From assembly GCF_000149955.1 (NCBI RefSeq), contig NC_030986.1, positions 1,251,148 to 1,315,147 of the forward strand: a stretch of 64,000 nt of DNA, given 5' to 3'. The notes under the pieces were generated by a model that saw only the letters and a program-made list of their open reading frames with translations, searched no databases and was not told where the DNA came from. The translations under genes and the position numbers were made by a program. This DNA is from Fusarium oxysporum f. sp. lycopersici 4287 (Eukaryota > Ascomycota > Sordariomycetes > Hypocreales > Nectriaceae). Of this stretch, positions 28,056-38,878 are shown piece by piece (within the stretch, counting starts at the first letter, position 1; each line of letters opens with the position of its first letter).

Positions 28056-28384
28056 TTTAAGTGGCGGTCTGAAGCTCAGGACATCGCTCTGGAGCGATTG
28101 AGGGTCGTTGCTGTCGGCAATCGTTCAATTGAGGTGTTTCATGGAGCCATCATCAATCAAGAAATTGGCCAGTCACAGATCATTCGATTATTGAAGTCAC
28201 GTGGGGTTTATGCCCGGGTGCAGCTGGAATGCGCTATCGTCACACCCCCACCACATCCCACTAGAAGCTCATCGATACTGGAGCTCTTGAAACGACTGTA
28301 TTTTGCTTCTAAAGCTTACATCGTCTAAGAATTCCATACCCAATTACAAAACTTACCATCTCGGTTGCTTCTCACATTTCACAG
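28056..28384. promoter_or_regulatory. Divergent promoter, PPR gene / CXXC zinc-binding gene
   Basis: A 329 bp spacer between two start codons pointing apart, so it must hold both 5' leaders and core promoters. No clear TATA box was seen. Confidence 0.5.
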
Positions 28385-29085
28385 CATGTTTGCTCTGTAT
28401 CTCACAGCTGACTTGCAAGGGTATGTACTAACAGCTTTTTGCCAACTCAAGCGAGCTTCACTGACGTGAGGGGCAACCTCAATATGACAGGGTCACAAAC
28501 TTGCGCCCTGACGATACTCAAGACAACCCTTTTTGGTACATGTTCAAGGTTCAGTGTACTTCTTGTCGAGAGACTCATGCCAACCATGTTGGAGTCAACC
28601 GATTTGTACGTAACGGCTCGCCAGATGGGAAACGGTATACTAATTACCTTCTGAAGGAGACCAATGAGATGAGTGGAAGTCGAGGAGAGGCCAACTTTGT
28701 ATGGAAGTGCAAGAACTGCAAGGTAACCTATTTGATATCAAATTGGTTTCATCTTACTAACATTGTGTAAGCGAGAGTCGTCAGCCTCTGTTAAGGCTGG
28801 ACCTTTCCCATATGAGCAAACTGAACCAGCCAAGCCTCAAAAGATCCTCGAGTTTGACTGCAGAGGCCTCGAGTTCACCGAGTTCAAGGCTGAGGTATGT
28901 GAATTAATAAGTGGATAGAGAGCATACTAACGAACTGTTAGGGTGAATGGCTGGCCGAGGGCGTCGAGACAGGAACCAAGTTTACTGGCATCGACTTGGA
29001 GGAGGGCGAGTGGTTCGAATACGACGAGAAGTCTAACGAGGAAGTAAGCATCAATGATGTCAAGTGGGAAGTCCGCCGCTCTTGA
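28385..29085 (+). CDS. CXXC-motif zinc-binding protein (UPF0587 / C1orf123 family)
   Basis: Five exons: 28385-28419, 28491-28605, 28657-28722, 28772-28894 and 28942-29085, giving 160 residues, about the length I recall for the human family member. Two CXXC pairs, CTSCRE and CKNCK, form the zinc site. Family landmarks follow: ILEFDCRGLEF, then EWLAEGVETGTKF and a WEVRRS end. The 51 bp second intron (28606-28656) carries no stop and is a multiple of three. Removing it makes the spacing between the two CXXC pairs equal to that of the human protein as I recall it, and the intron contains TACTAAT, so splicing is well supported. The biochemical role of the family is poorly defined; a cytosolic zinc-binding role is inferred. 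Confidence 0.92.
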
Positions 29086-29473
29086 GATGACTTGAAGTTC
29101 GATATGTGTTGGTGTTGGGTTGAGCTGTTTGGTGTTTTGGAGCGTGCGGGCAGAGATGTTGTGTTATTTGGACAGGATAGAGAAGCCATATAAATGAGAT
29201 GCATTCGAGTAGGCTCGAGGAATGAGATTCCCCTACAACATAGTCATAAGCAAAACAGCTTCGAATGTGAAAGACATAAGTTGCTGGTTTATTATCCCCT
29301 GCCTGATACTTTGTACGTTGTCAACGATTTGGCCAATCATATCCCCAAAATATATCTTATCAGACCCGCTTTCACCATCATGTCTTGTCCGCAAAGGTTC
29401 CTTCAAGCGACCTGAGCTTCAATCTCAAATCAACTTCAACAATCAAAAGATTCTGAAGCCCCAGATTTCCAAA
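29086..29473. other. Short intergenic spacer
   Basis: 388 bp between two + strand genes, holding the 3' UTR of one and the leader of the next. An open frame extends upstream of the following start to about 29222 but looks unlike coding sequence. Confidence 0.5.
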
Positions 29474-30034
29474 ATGGCGATATCAGAACTTCCAGGAACT
29501 ATCGATTTTCTCACCGATGCAGCACATCTCCTACGGGCCACGGCCCCAGAGACTTCTGCTCATCTCATGAGCCAACGCGGCCATCTTCTCCAGCAATATG
29601 GCGTAATACTTTCAGACGTTCAGCGACAACACGTATGTGGAGGCTGTGGAATCATCATGATCCCAGGTCAAGAAGCAACACTGAAGTTAGATGCTCGAAA
29701 AAGTCTTCATAGGAAGGCTAAGAGCAAAAAGTCAAGCGGCAACTCGACCCCTCAACCAACAGGAGATCTTCAGGGACCCTGCAAGATTTTGCACTGCGAC
29801 AACTGCCAACGAGACACCAAGATTGTTATGCCGCCTCCAGGACCAGCTGTGAGGCGAAAGACAGCACAGTCGAAAGTCAAGAAAGTTTCGACACCTGTTG
29901 ACCAGCCCAAACAAACTTTGAATGCTAGCAGCAAGAAAAGAGCTAAAAATCGAAAGGCTGGTCTACAAGCCTTGCTTTCGGGACAAAAGCAACAAACAAC
30001 GAATCCACTCAGTCTTTCTCACTTTATGAAATGA
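29474..30034 (+). CDS. RNase P/MRP subunit, Rpr2/Rpp21/Snm1 family
   Basis: A single exon of 186 residues from the ATG at 29474 (AAAATGG, strong context). The N-terminal helical part (FLTDAAHLLRATAPETSAHL) and the two Cys pairs HVCGGCGIIMIPG and HCDNCQRDT form the zinc ribbon of the Rpr2/Rpp21/Snm1 domain. A long Lys/Ser-rich linker lies between the halves of the ribbon, and the C-terminus is basic. The protein should bind RNase P or RNase MRP RNA and take part in tRNA 5' maturation or rRNA processing. Snm1 and Rpr2 types cannot be separated from the sequence alone. Confidence 0.8.
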   Translation: MAISELPGTIDFLTDAAHLLRATAPETSAHLMSQRGHLLQQYGVILSDVQRQHVCGGCGIIMIPGQEATLKLDARKSLHRKAKSKKSSGNSTPQPTGDLQGPCKILHCDNCQRDTKIVMPPPGPAVRRKTAQSKVKKVSTPVDQPKQTLNASSKKRAKNRKAGLQALLSGQKQQTTNPLSLSHFMK

Positions 30035-30301
30035 GAACTATCAGTGGACGCCTTGCCATCATGACTTCTATCCATCTCATGGATAGAGTCAATCGGATGA
30101 ATCTAGGCCCGCTATCCTGAGTCATCGCCGCAGGTGTGTCCCGAACGTTCTAGCGCCTGCCCGCCTCCAAAGTCTGCACCCTGGAACCCCATGACATAAC
30201 TGGGCTTGCCCCTCCAAAAATTTCATGACCCCTCCATGGATTCAACCACCAAAAGACGATTGGATTTTCAAGATTCGATCCCAGCAGACAAAAAATTAAA
30301 A

Positions 30302-31811
30302 ATGGCTACCGAAGACACAACCAAGCAGACTCCCGAAGAGTTCTTCCAGAGCATCGGCGACAAGGTTAACAAACTTGCGCCTGCTGCTGTTGATGCCCAA
30401 AATGCCGACGACGACGAGCGCGCTGTCGAAGAGATTGAGTCTCTGTGCATGAACTGCGGCAAGAATGTGAGTCAACACATCATCGGACAAGTCGCATAGG
30501 AATCTAGCTAACAGGACTGTATAGGGTGTCACCAGACTTCTTCTCACTGCGATCCCCTACTTCCGCGAAGTCGTTATCATGTCCTTCTCCTGCGAGCACT
30601 GCCACACCCAGAACAACGAGATCCAGGCTGCCGGAACCGTCCAGCCCAAGGGAACCCACTACGAGCTGCGTTTGACAGACCTCGCCGACTTTTCGCGACA
30701 GGTTGTCAAGTCCGATACCTCCACCGTCAAGTTCATCGAGCTGGATCTCGAGATTCCTGCTGGCCGTGGCCAGCTTACAAATGTCGAGGGTCTCCTGACC
30801 ACTGTCATTGAGGACCTTGAGATGGGACAAGAGGCGCGAAAGGAGCAGGCTCCCGAGGTGTATGTCAAGGTTGCTGAGATCATCGCCAAGGGTCGCGCCA
30901 TGTTGATGGGCGACTCATTTCCCTTCCGTGTCTGGGTCGATGACCCTGCCGGAAACTCGTTCATCGCCCCTGATCTCAAGGATGGTGTTGGAAAGTGGGA
31001 GAAGCACGAATATGCCCGAACTGCTGAACAGAACGCCGCCCTTGGTCTCTCCGACTCCGACGCTAATGCTCAGCAACCGCAAAACCCTGGCTTGACTGCT
31101 GATGGTGAAATCATCCCCAACGAAGTCTACAGCTTTCCCGCGACATGCCCTGGCTGCATGCATCCTTGCACCACACACATGAAGATGGTCGATATTCCCC
31201 ACTTCAAGCAAGTTGTTCTCATGTCCACCGTGTGTGACGACTGCGGCTACCGCTCCAACGATGTCAAGACAGGTGGTGAGATTCCTGAGAAGGGCGAGAA
31301 GATCATCCTCGAAGTCAGCGACGGCGCCGACCTGGCACGTGATATTCTCAAGAGTGAGACTTGTGGCCTTGAGTGCCCCGAGCTTAAGCTCCAGGTCAAC
31401 CCCGGCACCCTGGGTGGTCGCTTCACTACTGTTGAAGGTCTCCTGACCCAGGTCCGTGGTGATCTTCACTCTCAGATCTTCGAGGCCGACGGCTCGGGCC
31501 AGGGTGGTGACTCCCTCGCCAGCGACGAGAAGTCTCAGTGGACCGCCTTCTTTGACGGTCTTGATGCCGCCATCCGTGGCGAGAAGCCCTTCACAATTAT
31601 CCTTACCGACCCCTTCGCCAGCAGCTACGTTCAGCCTCTCGTAGACCCCCCTGCTCCCGACCCCAAGATTCACCGTGAGAACTATACCCGCACAGATGAG
31701 GAAGAGGAGGAGCTTGGTCTCAAGGACATGAAGTTGGAGAACTACGGAGAGCAGGAGGAGGATAAGAAGGGGAAAGAGGGAAAGGAGACCGAGACTGCCG
31801 CTGAGAGGTAG
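30302..31811 (+). CDS. ZPR1: Zinc-finger protein ZPR1
   Basis: Exons 30302-30466 and 30525-31811, giving 483 residues. It has two ZPR1 modules, each with a C4 zinc finger: CMNCGKN with CEHCHTQNNE, and CPGCMHP with CDDCGYRSNDV. Each is followed by the alpha-beta domain, recognisable from VEGLLTTVIEDLEM and VEGLLTQVRGDL. The protein ends in an acidic/Lys-rich tail. ZPR1 binds translation elongation factor eEF1A, assisting its folding, and shuttles to the nucleus under growth signals. In-frame ATGs exist upstream (about 30206 and 30236) and could extend the N-terminus by some 20-30 residues; I chose 30302 because its context is AAAATGG. Confidence 0.95.
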
Positions 31812-31884
31812 CACTTGATATAATCCTCCTTCCCTGTTTTTCCTTTCAAAAGTCCAGCCTATAGATGAAGCAATGATTACAAAG

Positions 31885-33600
31885 TTATGATTCAATGTGA
31901 TTTCTTAAATCCGTGTATGCTGTGCCACTCTTTTTATTCCTCTTGGGGCCGAACTTGAATAATTTCCGTCCAAAATCCCACAGGCACCTCGAAGGTCGCT
32001 TCATACGCATCGATCAAGGGTCTCTCCCAGACAAGATCAGCCTCGGACGCCTTAATGAATTTGTTTTCTTAGCAAACTTCTAACCGAAAAAGGTGATAGG
32101 TGCAACAAGTACCATGGTATAACAAGTGAAGAAGCCACTGATGGTAAAGTTGCCAGGCAGGAATGTGCTGTATTCGTAGTAGTAGACAACGCATGTCGAG
32201 AACGTGGCCGAGATATAGGCGCTATAGGGCTGGAACCAGCCACAGTAGGGAGGTGTTGGGCGATCGATACCTTGTGCTTTACAAGCTCGGTAGAAGAAAA
32301 TGGACGTAATTGAGATCACAATGTGGTCGATGATCTCAGCGGCGGTGATGACATTGGTGAGCCAGGTGAGGACGACAGCGGAGTCATTTGAGACGGCCAA
32401 AAAGGTTGGAAAAGGGAATGGCATGACGATGCCTAGACAGTAAACAGGGAGACCGAGGGATGTGCACTTGAGTAAGAATTTGGGGGCCTGTCCTTGAGAG
32501 CCAAGCTGTAAAGGGACCGGGTGCCGTAGTATGTCAGGGCGTTACCAGACGAGAAGATGCTTGAGACGGGAAGGCCATTGACGACATGGTAAAGAACTCC
32601 TATTCCAAGATTTCCCATGGCGATAACATAGGGGGAGGCAGCTCCTGTTCCAGCACCGTCAACCCCGTTGACAATACCCACAAGGGTAGGGTCATTGTAA
32701 GGGAGAATGATATCAACACAGAGGGACGACAGAATAAAAAATATACCGAACCGGGATGTATGTGGTTTTAAAAGCATTCTTGAGGTAAACCCGCGGCGAC
32801 TTGGGCCTCTCCAGCGATCATAGAGACATACTCACGGCCAACACAGGCGAAAGCTGCGATTCCAGAAGGGAGCCGAGGAACCCCCTAGAACCTCCCAAGA
32901 TCTCCGTCTGTTATGTACTCTGCGAAAGAGCCTGGATTGCTCTAGTAGCGGAACCCGTATGCATCGTGTTCGGGGGTTACCGCCGACCATTGTGGTGAAG
33001 GTGAAGAAGAATACGATGAAGAAGAGGACAACCTTTCCGACCGAGAGCCAAGTTCAGTTTCGCCGAACTATTTCACGGCACCCACGTTGATAACACTAGG
33101 ATTTGCATGTTAATAGGAATCGAACAGAGTATGCAGCTTGAGCTCACCCACAAAGAACAATACAAGCCGCACAACTGCTGCAACAGGTATATCATCCCTC
33201 CAAAACTTAAGCACAACATTCAAAGCCAGTACCTCAAACGGCACCCTGAGGGCTTCATAGAGAAAGAAGTTCCACCCAACCATGAAACCAAAAGCCTCGT
33301 CAACCCAGTGTCCCGCCATTCTAATGAAAGCACCGGACACAGGATGCTGCACTACCATCTCAGCCATGCAGTTATTTACAAGGCCTACCATGACAGAGTA
33401 TAAGGTGTAAGCGAGAAACAGACTTCCTGGGCCACCATGGGCGAGGCCAGTGCCGATAGAGATGAAGACAGCAGTTCCGATTGAGCCTCCGATAGCTATG
33501 AGTTGGATTTGACGATTGCCTAGCTTGCGGTGGAGTTGAGAGGTGTGAGTTATTGTGCTTGATGATGCTGCCGTTGGAGGGGGCGTTCGAAGGGAACAGT
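31885..33600 (-). pseudogene. Amino-acid permease (APC superfamily) pseudogene
   Basis: Reading the minus strand in shifting frames recovers most of a fungal amino-acid permease: GGSIGTAVFISIGTGLAHGG, then NNCMAEMVVQHPVSGAFIRM, GWNFFLYEALRVPFEVLALN, FFIVFFFTFTTMVGGNP, GNALTYYGTRSLYSLAL and a C-terminus with VWERPLIDAYEATFEVPVGF. Lesions are many. Stops replace a Tyr after VGAVK (near 33055), a Trp after YGFRY (near 32945) and a Trp after APITFFG (near 32083). Single-base shifts lie near 33045, 32972, 32495 and 32040, and others are likely. No set of introns repairs them. The original function was proton-coupled amino-acid uptake at the plasma membrane. The last codon of the old frame is at 31885-31887, so it nearly abuts ZPR1. 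The 5' limit is approximate. Confidence 0.88.
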
Positions 33601-36380
33601 CAGAAGGAAAATAGGTGAGACGAAAGAGATTGGAATAGGAGAAGGGGTGTGAAAGAGTGATAAGAAACCCAGCTTGAAACTCGACCGCGACTTTGGATAT
33701 GTGAAGACTTACAAGTTTATCAGTCTCTCTTGTCCCTAGGAGTGTAACATATGTTCAAGGCTAGCGTAGCCGCCGAATGTCTTGGTGTCCTGGCCATCTT
33801 TGCATCCTGACCTGTCCCAAGATGGTAATTTGCAATACTCTTCAATCTACAATGATCATACAGATGGATGGGACCATGTAAGCATATTTAGTCTCCCCGC
33901 ATCCTCCACATTTACCCCAGGTTAAGTTATCGGGATGAGTACAGTGCTATGGATGTTGAGGTCGATCACTTGTTTCCCGGTGTTTATTTAGTGGAGGTTA
34001 CTCTATATTGAGCTTTGAAACTATCTTTGAAATGATTATATTGAGACCTCAGATCAGTACTTGACTAAAGGTCCATGATATCAAGTGTTTCCTCGTCCTT
34101 GAGTTATCTTCTCTTTACATCATCTTCAACTCCATGGCAGAAGCAATACAATCACTATGCTTAAGGCACTCTGTCATTACAAGATTATGACAGTATAAAT
34201 AGCCTTAAAGAAGCCAAACTACCCAGTGATTAGCATGACAGCTTCCTGATTCTGATTATATACTGCAATTGTCGGGTTCCTAGCCGAGTTTTATTCAGTG
34301 CGGGAACTCGCTCTGCAAGGAGGAGAAGATTCTTTATTGTGCATTATCGTTTAAATCTTTCTTGTATTATTGAAAAGTAAGGGGAATGGGAGTCTCTGAC
34401 AGATAACATGGACGCTATAATCACTTCAGGCGCGACGCATAATTCATTGGGAAAGGCTGTTTATATATCCTTGCCATATTTAACTAGAGCCAATTCCAAA
34501 CCCAATACTCCACAAGGTTCCGTTATGGTTAATGCCTCTTCATAGTGTTTAATGAAGAAATGGTAAATAAACATGCCGTTGGAAAAGGGCGTTTCTCCAA
34601 CTGTAGCATTTTCGTATCGACGATCCTCAAGAACTCCTGAGTCATCTTTGAATGTCGTCGGGAACCGCGCCCGAAATAAAATATGTTGGAGTTCTTCTCC
34701 AACATAGTTTCCCCTCTCCACCCCAAAACTTGAATTCGGCTCGTCGACAGTTGCGCTCATGATAGCATTTCGGGGTTCAGAGCCGATCGGAATAGAAGCC
34801 GAGCCTAGATACAGCGAGTACCGTCTGATGGCTAGTGAGCTCGGGATCAACTATCAAGATGCTACCTCGGCCGTACACCATTCCTCCCAAGGAAACCTCT
34901 TTACAAGTCTTGCATGAGAATCAGGGTGAAGGGGAGCGGGATGTGAAGCTATCGACATGATACACACAAGTGGAAGCGTCATGAGGATACCGATGATAAC
35001 TTTATACTGTAGCAGATGATCAGAGAAAACAATAGCTGACAGCCTCGAAGACGATCGATCATGTCTCTATGTGATTTCCCATGCCATGTAGTTATCTATG
35101 AAGAAACCGTGTACAGGGTGCCGATGTTTGTAGAAAGCATATGCTTGCTTACCTGTTGAGGGCAGGCTTCTCAGCTTGGACAAGAACACTTAAAATAATA
35201 AATAGAACGAAGAGAATCGTAGTTACGGAACAATATTACCGAGATAGGGTGTCACACGATCATGATAAGACAGGAATTGGGCCTAGACACCAGGATTCAT
35301 CTCATCTACACTCCCAACTCTCCTAGACATTGCTCATACAAGTCAATAGAAAATGATGAGGAAATTACAAGACTCATGAGCTACATAGATAAATAATCCC
35401 CATTCCGTAAACATATACAGTTGAATGTTGTCAAGAAACACGATAGTACAGAATCTTAACATGAGTATCATACTGATAAAGGTCGGGGGTGTGTTATTAA
35501 CGCCTGGTATACAGAGGCAAAGCCATTGCCCCTTAGGATCTGGGTTTAATTCATCTAGCTAGGACTATACCAGACTACTGTAACTACACAATGGTGATCG
35601 AGTGTTTGTGGACGATGGGGGGTGACCTGTAATTGATCTTCTGGACAACCGCCACAGAGTCTATTTTGAAGCAATGGATAGTTGGTTCGTTCTTTTTTTT
35701 TCTCTTGCTTCTTATCTCATATTCATCGTGTTTTTGACAATCGCTGTTCCATCTCATAGTGGGTAGATCCTATGTTAAAGAGCTAACTCTCCGCTCCTGA
35801 CATATACTATCTACCCAACTGAAGTCTTGTACCTCTGAACCTCATGTTACATATCGCTTCTCTCGTTATCTAACTTCAAACGTATACCAGGTTTCCTTGC
35901 TGCGGGAACTATATCCGACCTACACACCAGTTGAACCGAACTATCACCAAACTTGACAAGGCGATGCAAGAGAAGCATGAACCCCAGGTGATAGAAACGC
36001 TAGAAGGTCGGGATCCGAGGCTTCAGTCTATTTTTGGCAATTGTTTTGACTATTGACATGCTTCTTCCTCCCTCTTGCATCGGTATTTGGTATAGACTAA
36101 TGAAGTTCATGATCATTTGACCGAAGAATGATGGCTCGATATACACCCTTCCCCTCAACGAGGCATCTGCGATAGCAAGCCATCCTTTTGATTGGGCAAT
36201 CCACTGTAGTCTACCATAGGTTGGACAGGAGCGTCTTAGATATAAAACACCGGAGTTCATCTATGTCTTGCCCTTCTTATCTTGAGCTCTACAATTCAGA
36301 ACTGATACATACACTCACCTCAACTTTGGACTTCTTCCGTACAGGAGTCGGGTATCAAATCTCGATACACCTTAGTCAAG
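33601..36380. other. Gene-poor, AT-richer spacer
   Basis: About 2.8 kb with noticeably more A+T than the neighbours. Open frames at 34461-34850 (-) and around 34760-34918 (+) overlap on opposite strands; neither matches a family I know and the minus one lacks a proper ATG at its listed end. The sequence could be the old permease promoter plus decayed DNA. Confidence 0.4.
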
Positions 36381-37533
36381 ATGCCTTCAGTAATCTACGA
36401 CACACCTACTGCCCTCCCACTCCGCAAGCCAGCCCCCTTCGTTATCGGTCCAACCAACAAAGCTCCCTTCCGACCTACCAACAAGATCCCACAAGATGTC
36501 ATCGAAACAGCTCAAGCTACACCCATTGAAGAGTTCGACGCCAAGAAGCACGTCAACTTCGAGTTTCCCAAGCGGACTTACACCATGAAGGAATGGGGAT
36601 ACGAGAACCAGGGCATCTCTCCCATCGCTGCCTCCGACCCTTTCTCTCTTTTCACTGAAGCTGCCGTCAAGCAAGTCCGACGTGAACTTCTCAGCGAAGA
36701 TGTTCTTAGAACGTGCCAGTATGCTTCGACTTTTACGAAGAACCAGATTCGAGGATATACTCAAAAGTTCATCACTCCACACAATAATGATAGGTTATTT
36801 AGCTAACATCTTATAGACAAGCACCCTTTGCTCACGCTCTTTGGAAGAGTCCCGAAGTTCAGCAAGCTGTTTCAAAAGTCGCTGGTATTGATCTAGTTCA
36901 CGCATTTGAGTATGAGATCGGCCATTGCAACCTGCTCTTCAGCGATGGCGAAGATGAGAAGAGGGGAGCTAGCGACAACGTTGGCTTTTCTTGGCACTAT
37001 GATAGCTTTCCGTTTGTATGTGTTACAATGCTTTCAGACTGCTCGGATATGAAGGGTGGTGAAACTGCAGTCCTCAAAGGTGATGGCGAAGTTCTGAAAG
37101 TTCGCGGTCCAACCATGGTGAGTTACATGGCGACCTAACATAGACATATAAACTAATAGTATTTTAGGGCACTGCAGTGATTCTTCAAGGTCGCTACGTC
37201 CAACACGCCGCACTCAAGGCCATCGGCAAGGAACGTATCTCCTTCATCACAGCATTCCGTCCCAAGTCTCCCTTTGTCAAGGACGAGATGGTCCTCACGG
37301 GTTCTCGACCCATAAGTAACCAGTCAGAACTTGTATATGACTACTGCACCTACCGAGCAGACGTTCTTGAGATACGGTTTCGAGAACACGCCAAGAAGCT
37401 TCGCGAGCTGCAAGCTGCGGGTATCAAGTTCAATCCCGATGCCGTGAGGGAGTTTCTCCAGGAGCAGAAGGAGATGTTGGAGGCGACCCTTTTGGAGATG
37501 GTTCCTATTTATGATGTTGTTGAAGTTGAGTAG
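36381..37533 (+). CDS. 2-oxoglutarate/Fe(II)-dependent oxygenase
   Basis: Exons 36381-36766, 36817-37117 and 37168-37533, giving 350 residues. The jelly-roll signature is complete: FSWHYDSFPF supplies His-x-Asp, GGETAVLKGDGE is the beta hairpin, GRYVQHAALKA gives the distal iron-binding His, and ERISFITAF supplies the Arg-x-Ser that binds 2-oxoglutarate. It should therefore hydroxylate or otherwise oxidise a small molecule; the substrate is unknown. The first intron uses a weak donor (GTTCAT) but has a CTAAC branch and TATAG acceptor, and the frame is kept. It lies 330 bp upstream of a short-chain dehydrogenase on the same strand, which would suit a two-step oxidation, but co-regulation is only a guess. 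Confidence 0.88.
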
Positions 37534-37863
37534 GCTTTGTGTAACTATTAACTAGCGAAGTATGATTCTCATAAGCAGTATGAGTAGTGAACGATTGTAT
37601 AAGAATATATGTAGGGTACACGTGACTCAGCGGAAGAAAGTCCGGAAGACTTGAATAGATTCCCCGAGCCTCGGCTCCGGGGTGGACTCCCCTCATGACT
37701 CCACTTTAGCCGGGGAAGCTTCTTACCCAACAGGGGCATACCCCAGATGGAACTCCAAGCCTCGGCTCCATGATCAAGATATTAATGGCGTCAAAACCCG
37801 CCTTTTTCGTAATCTCAATCTACTTGACATAATACCAGAGTTGCAAGTAAACACACTCACGCC
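37534..37863. promoter_or_regulatory. Spacer with GC-rich inverted repeat upstream of the SDR gene
   Basis: 330 bp between the oxygenase stop and the dehydrogenase start. It has a GC-rich imperfect hairpin, CCCCGAGCC-tc-GGCTCCGGGG (37662-37682). The core AGCCTCGGCTCC recurs at 37758-37769, about 95 bp upstream of the start codon. This may be a regulator binding site or an RNA hairpin at the end of the oxygenase transcript. Confidence 0.45.
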
Positions 37864-38878
37864 ATGTCTGACAAGGCGCAGAGTCGTATCAATGCCATTG
37901 GCAAGCAACTTCTTCCACCTATCAACAAGGTAGCTCCGGGATCAAGTAAGCTTCGTGTCGAGGGCAAAGTCGTCATCATAACAGGTATTGCAACGCGAGA
38001 ACTCCTTGAATGAATATCGTTGACTCGAAAAAGGTACAAACTCACCGCTGGGTATTGGTCGTGCTACAGCGCATCAATACGCTGAAAGCGGTGCCCGAGC
38101 ATTGTATCTCTGCGACTTTGACGATACGCACCTTGAGTCTCATAAGAAGGAGATCAACGCTGCGTTTCCCAAGGTGGAAATTCACACGAGGCGTTTCGAT
38201 GCCGCAGATGAGGACAAGGTCAAAGAGGTAGTCGATGACGCGATCCAACGCTACGGTCGCTTGGACGTCTTCTTTGCTAATGCTGGAGTCGTCGGTCGAA
38301 CCACGCTGTTCTCTGACTTCAGCAAAGATGAGTTTATGTCGATACTCAACACCAACACGTCAAGGTATGCGAATTTCTCCACATTATATACTGGATCGGT
38401 ATCATCTAAATTATATTGCAGTGTCTTTCTAGCTGCCAAGTACGCGGCACCAGCTATGATGCAAACTTCTGCCGATAAGCCTCAAGCCAGCGGCAGTATC
38501 ATCGGTACAGCGTCTGTCGCAGGAATTCGCTCAAATGCCGGATCCACGCCATACTCAGCCTCCAAAGCAGCCGTGGTATCTCTCGCCCAGACGATATCAT
38601 ACCAGCTCGCTGGAACAGGCGTACGTATGAACGCTATCTGCCCAGGTCTCATTGAGACCGGCATGACAGCGCCTGTGTACGAAGCCGCGAGGGCTCGTGG
38701 AAGTGAGAAGAAGATTGGACAGCTGAACCCTATGAAGAGAGGCGGTCATGCTGATGAGATCGCTCGTGTTGCGCTCTTCTTGGGAAGCGATGAGAGTAGT
38801 TATGTTAATGGACAGGCATGGGCAGTAGATGGAGGGCTGAGCGCTGGTCACCCCTTTGTTCCTGGAAAACTGGGCTGA
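37864..38878 (+). CDS. Short-chain dehydrogenase/reductase
   Basis: Exons 37864-37984, 38034-38364 and 38422-38878, giving 302 residues. Classical SDR landmarks: ITGTNSPLGIGRATA is the cofactor loop, with two more residues than the usual TGxxxGxG; YLCDFDD ends beta-2 with acidic residues, favouring NAD over NADP; FANAGVVG; catalytic Ser in IIGTASVAG; catalytic YSASKAAV; and PGLIETGM. An N-terminal extension of about 35 residues precedes the Rossmann fold. The second intron (38365-38421, 57 bp) is a multiple of three and stop-free, but its removal joins NTNTS to SVFLAAKYA, the expected SDR spacing. Substrate unknown. The 2OG oxygenase next door may act in the same pathway. Confidence 0.92.

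Noticed and set aside
30915..31895. 326-codon frame antisense to ZPR1
   Set aside because: Shadow of strongly biased codons in ZPR1; ZPR1 itself is unmistakable.
34461..34850. 129-codon minus-strand frame with protein-like look
   Set aside because: Its first codon is TTG, a plus-strand frame overlaps part of it, and no family is recognisable; kept only as a note.
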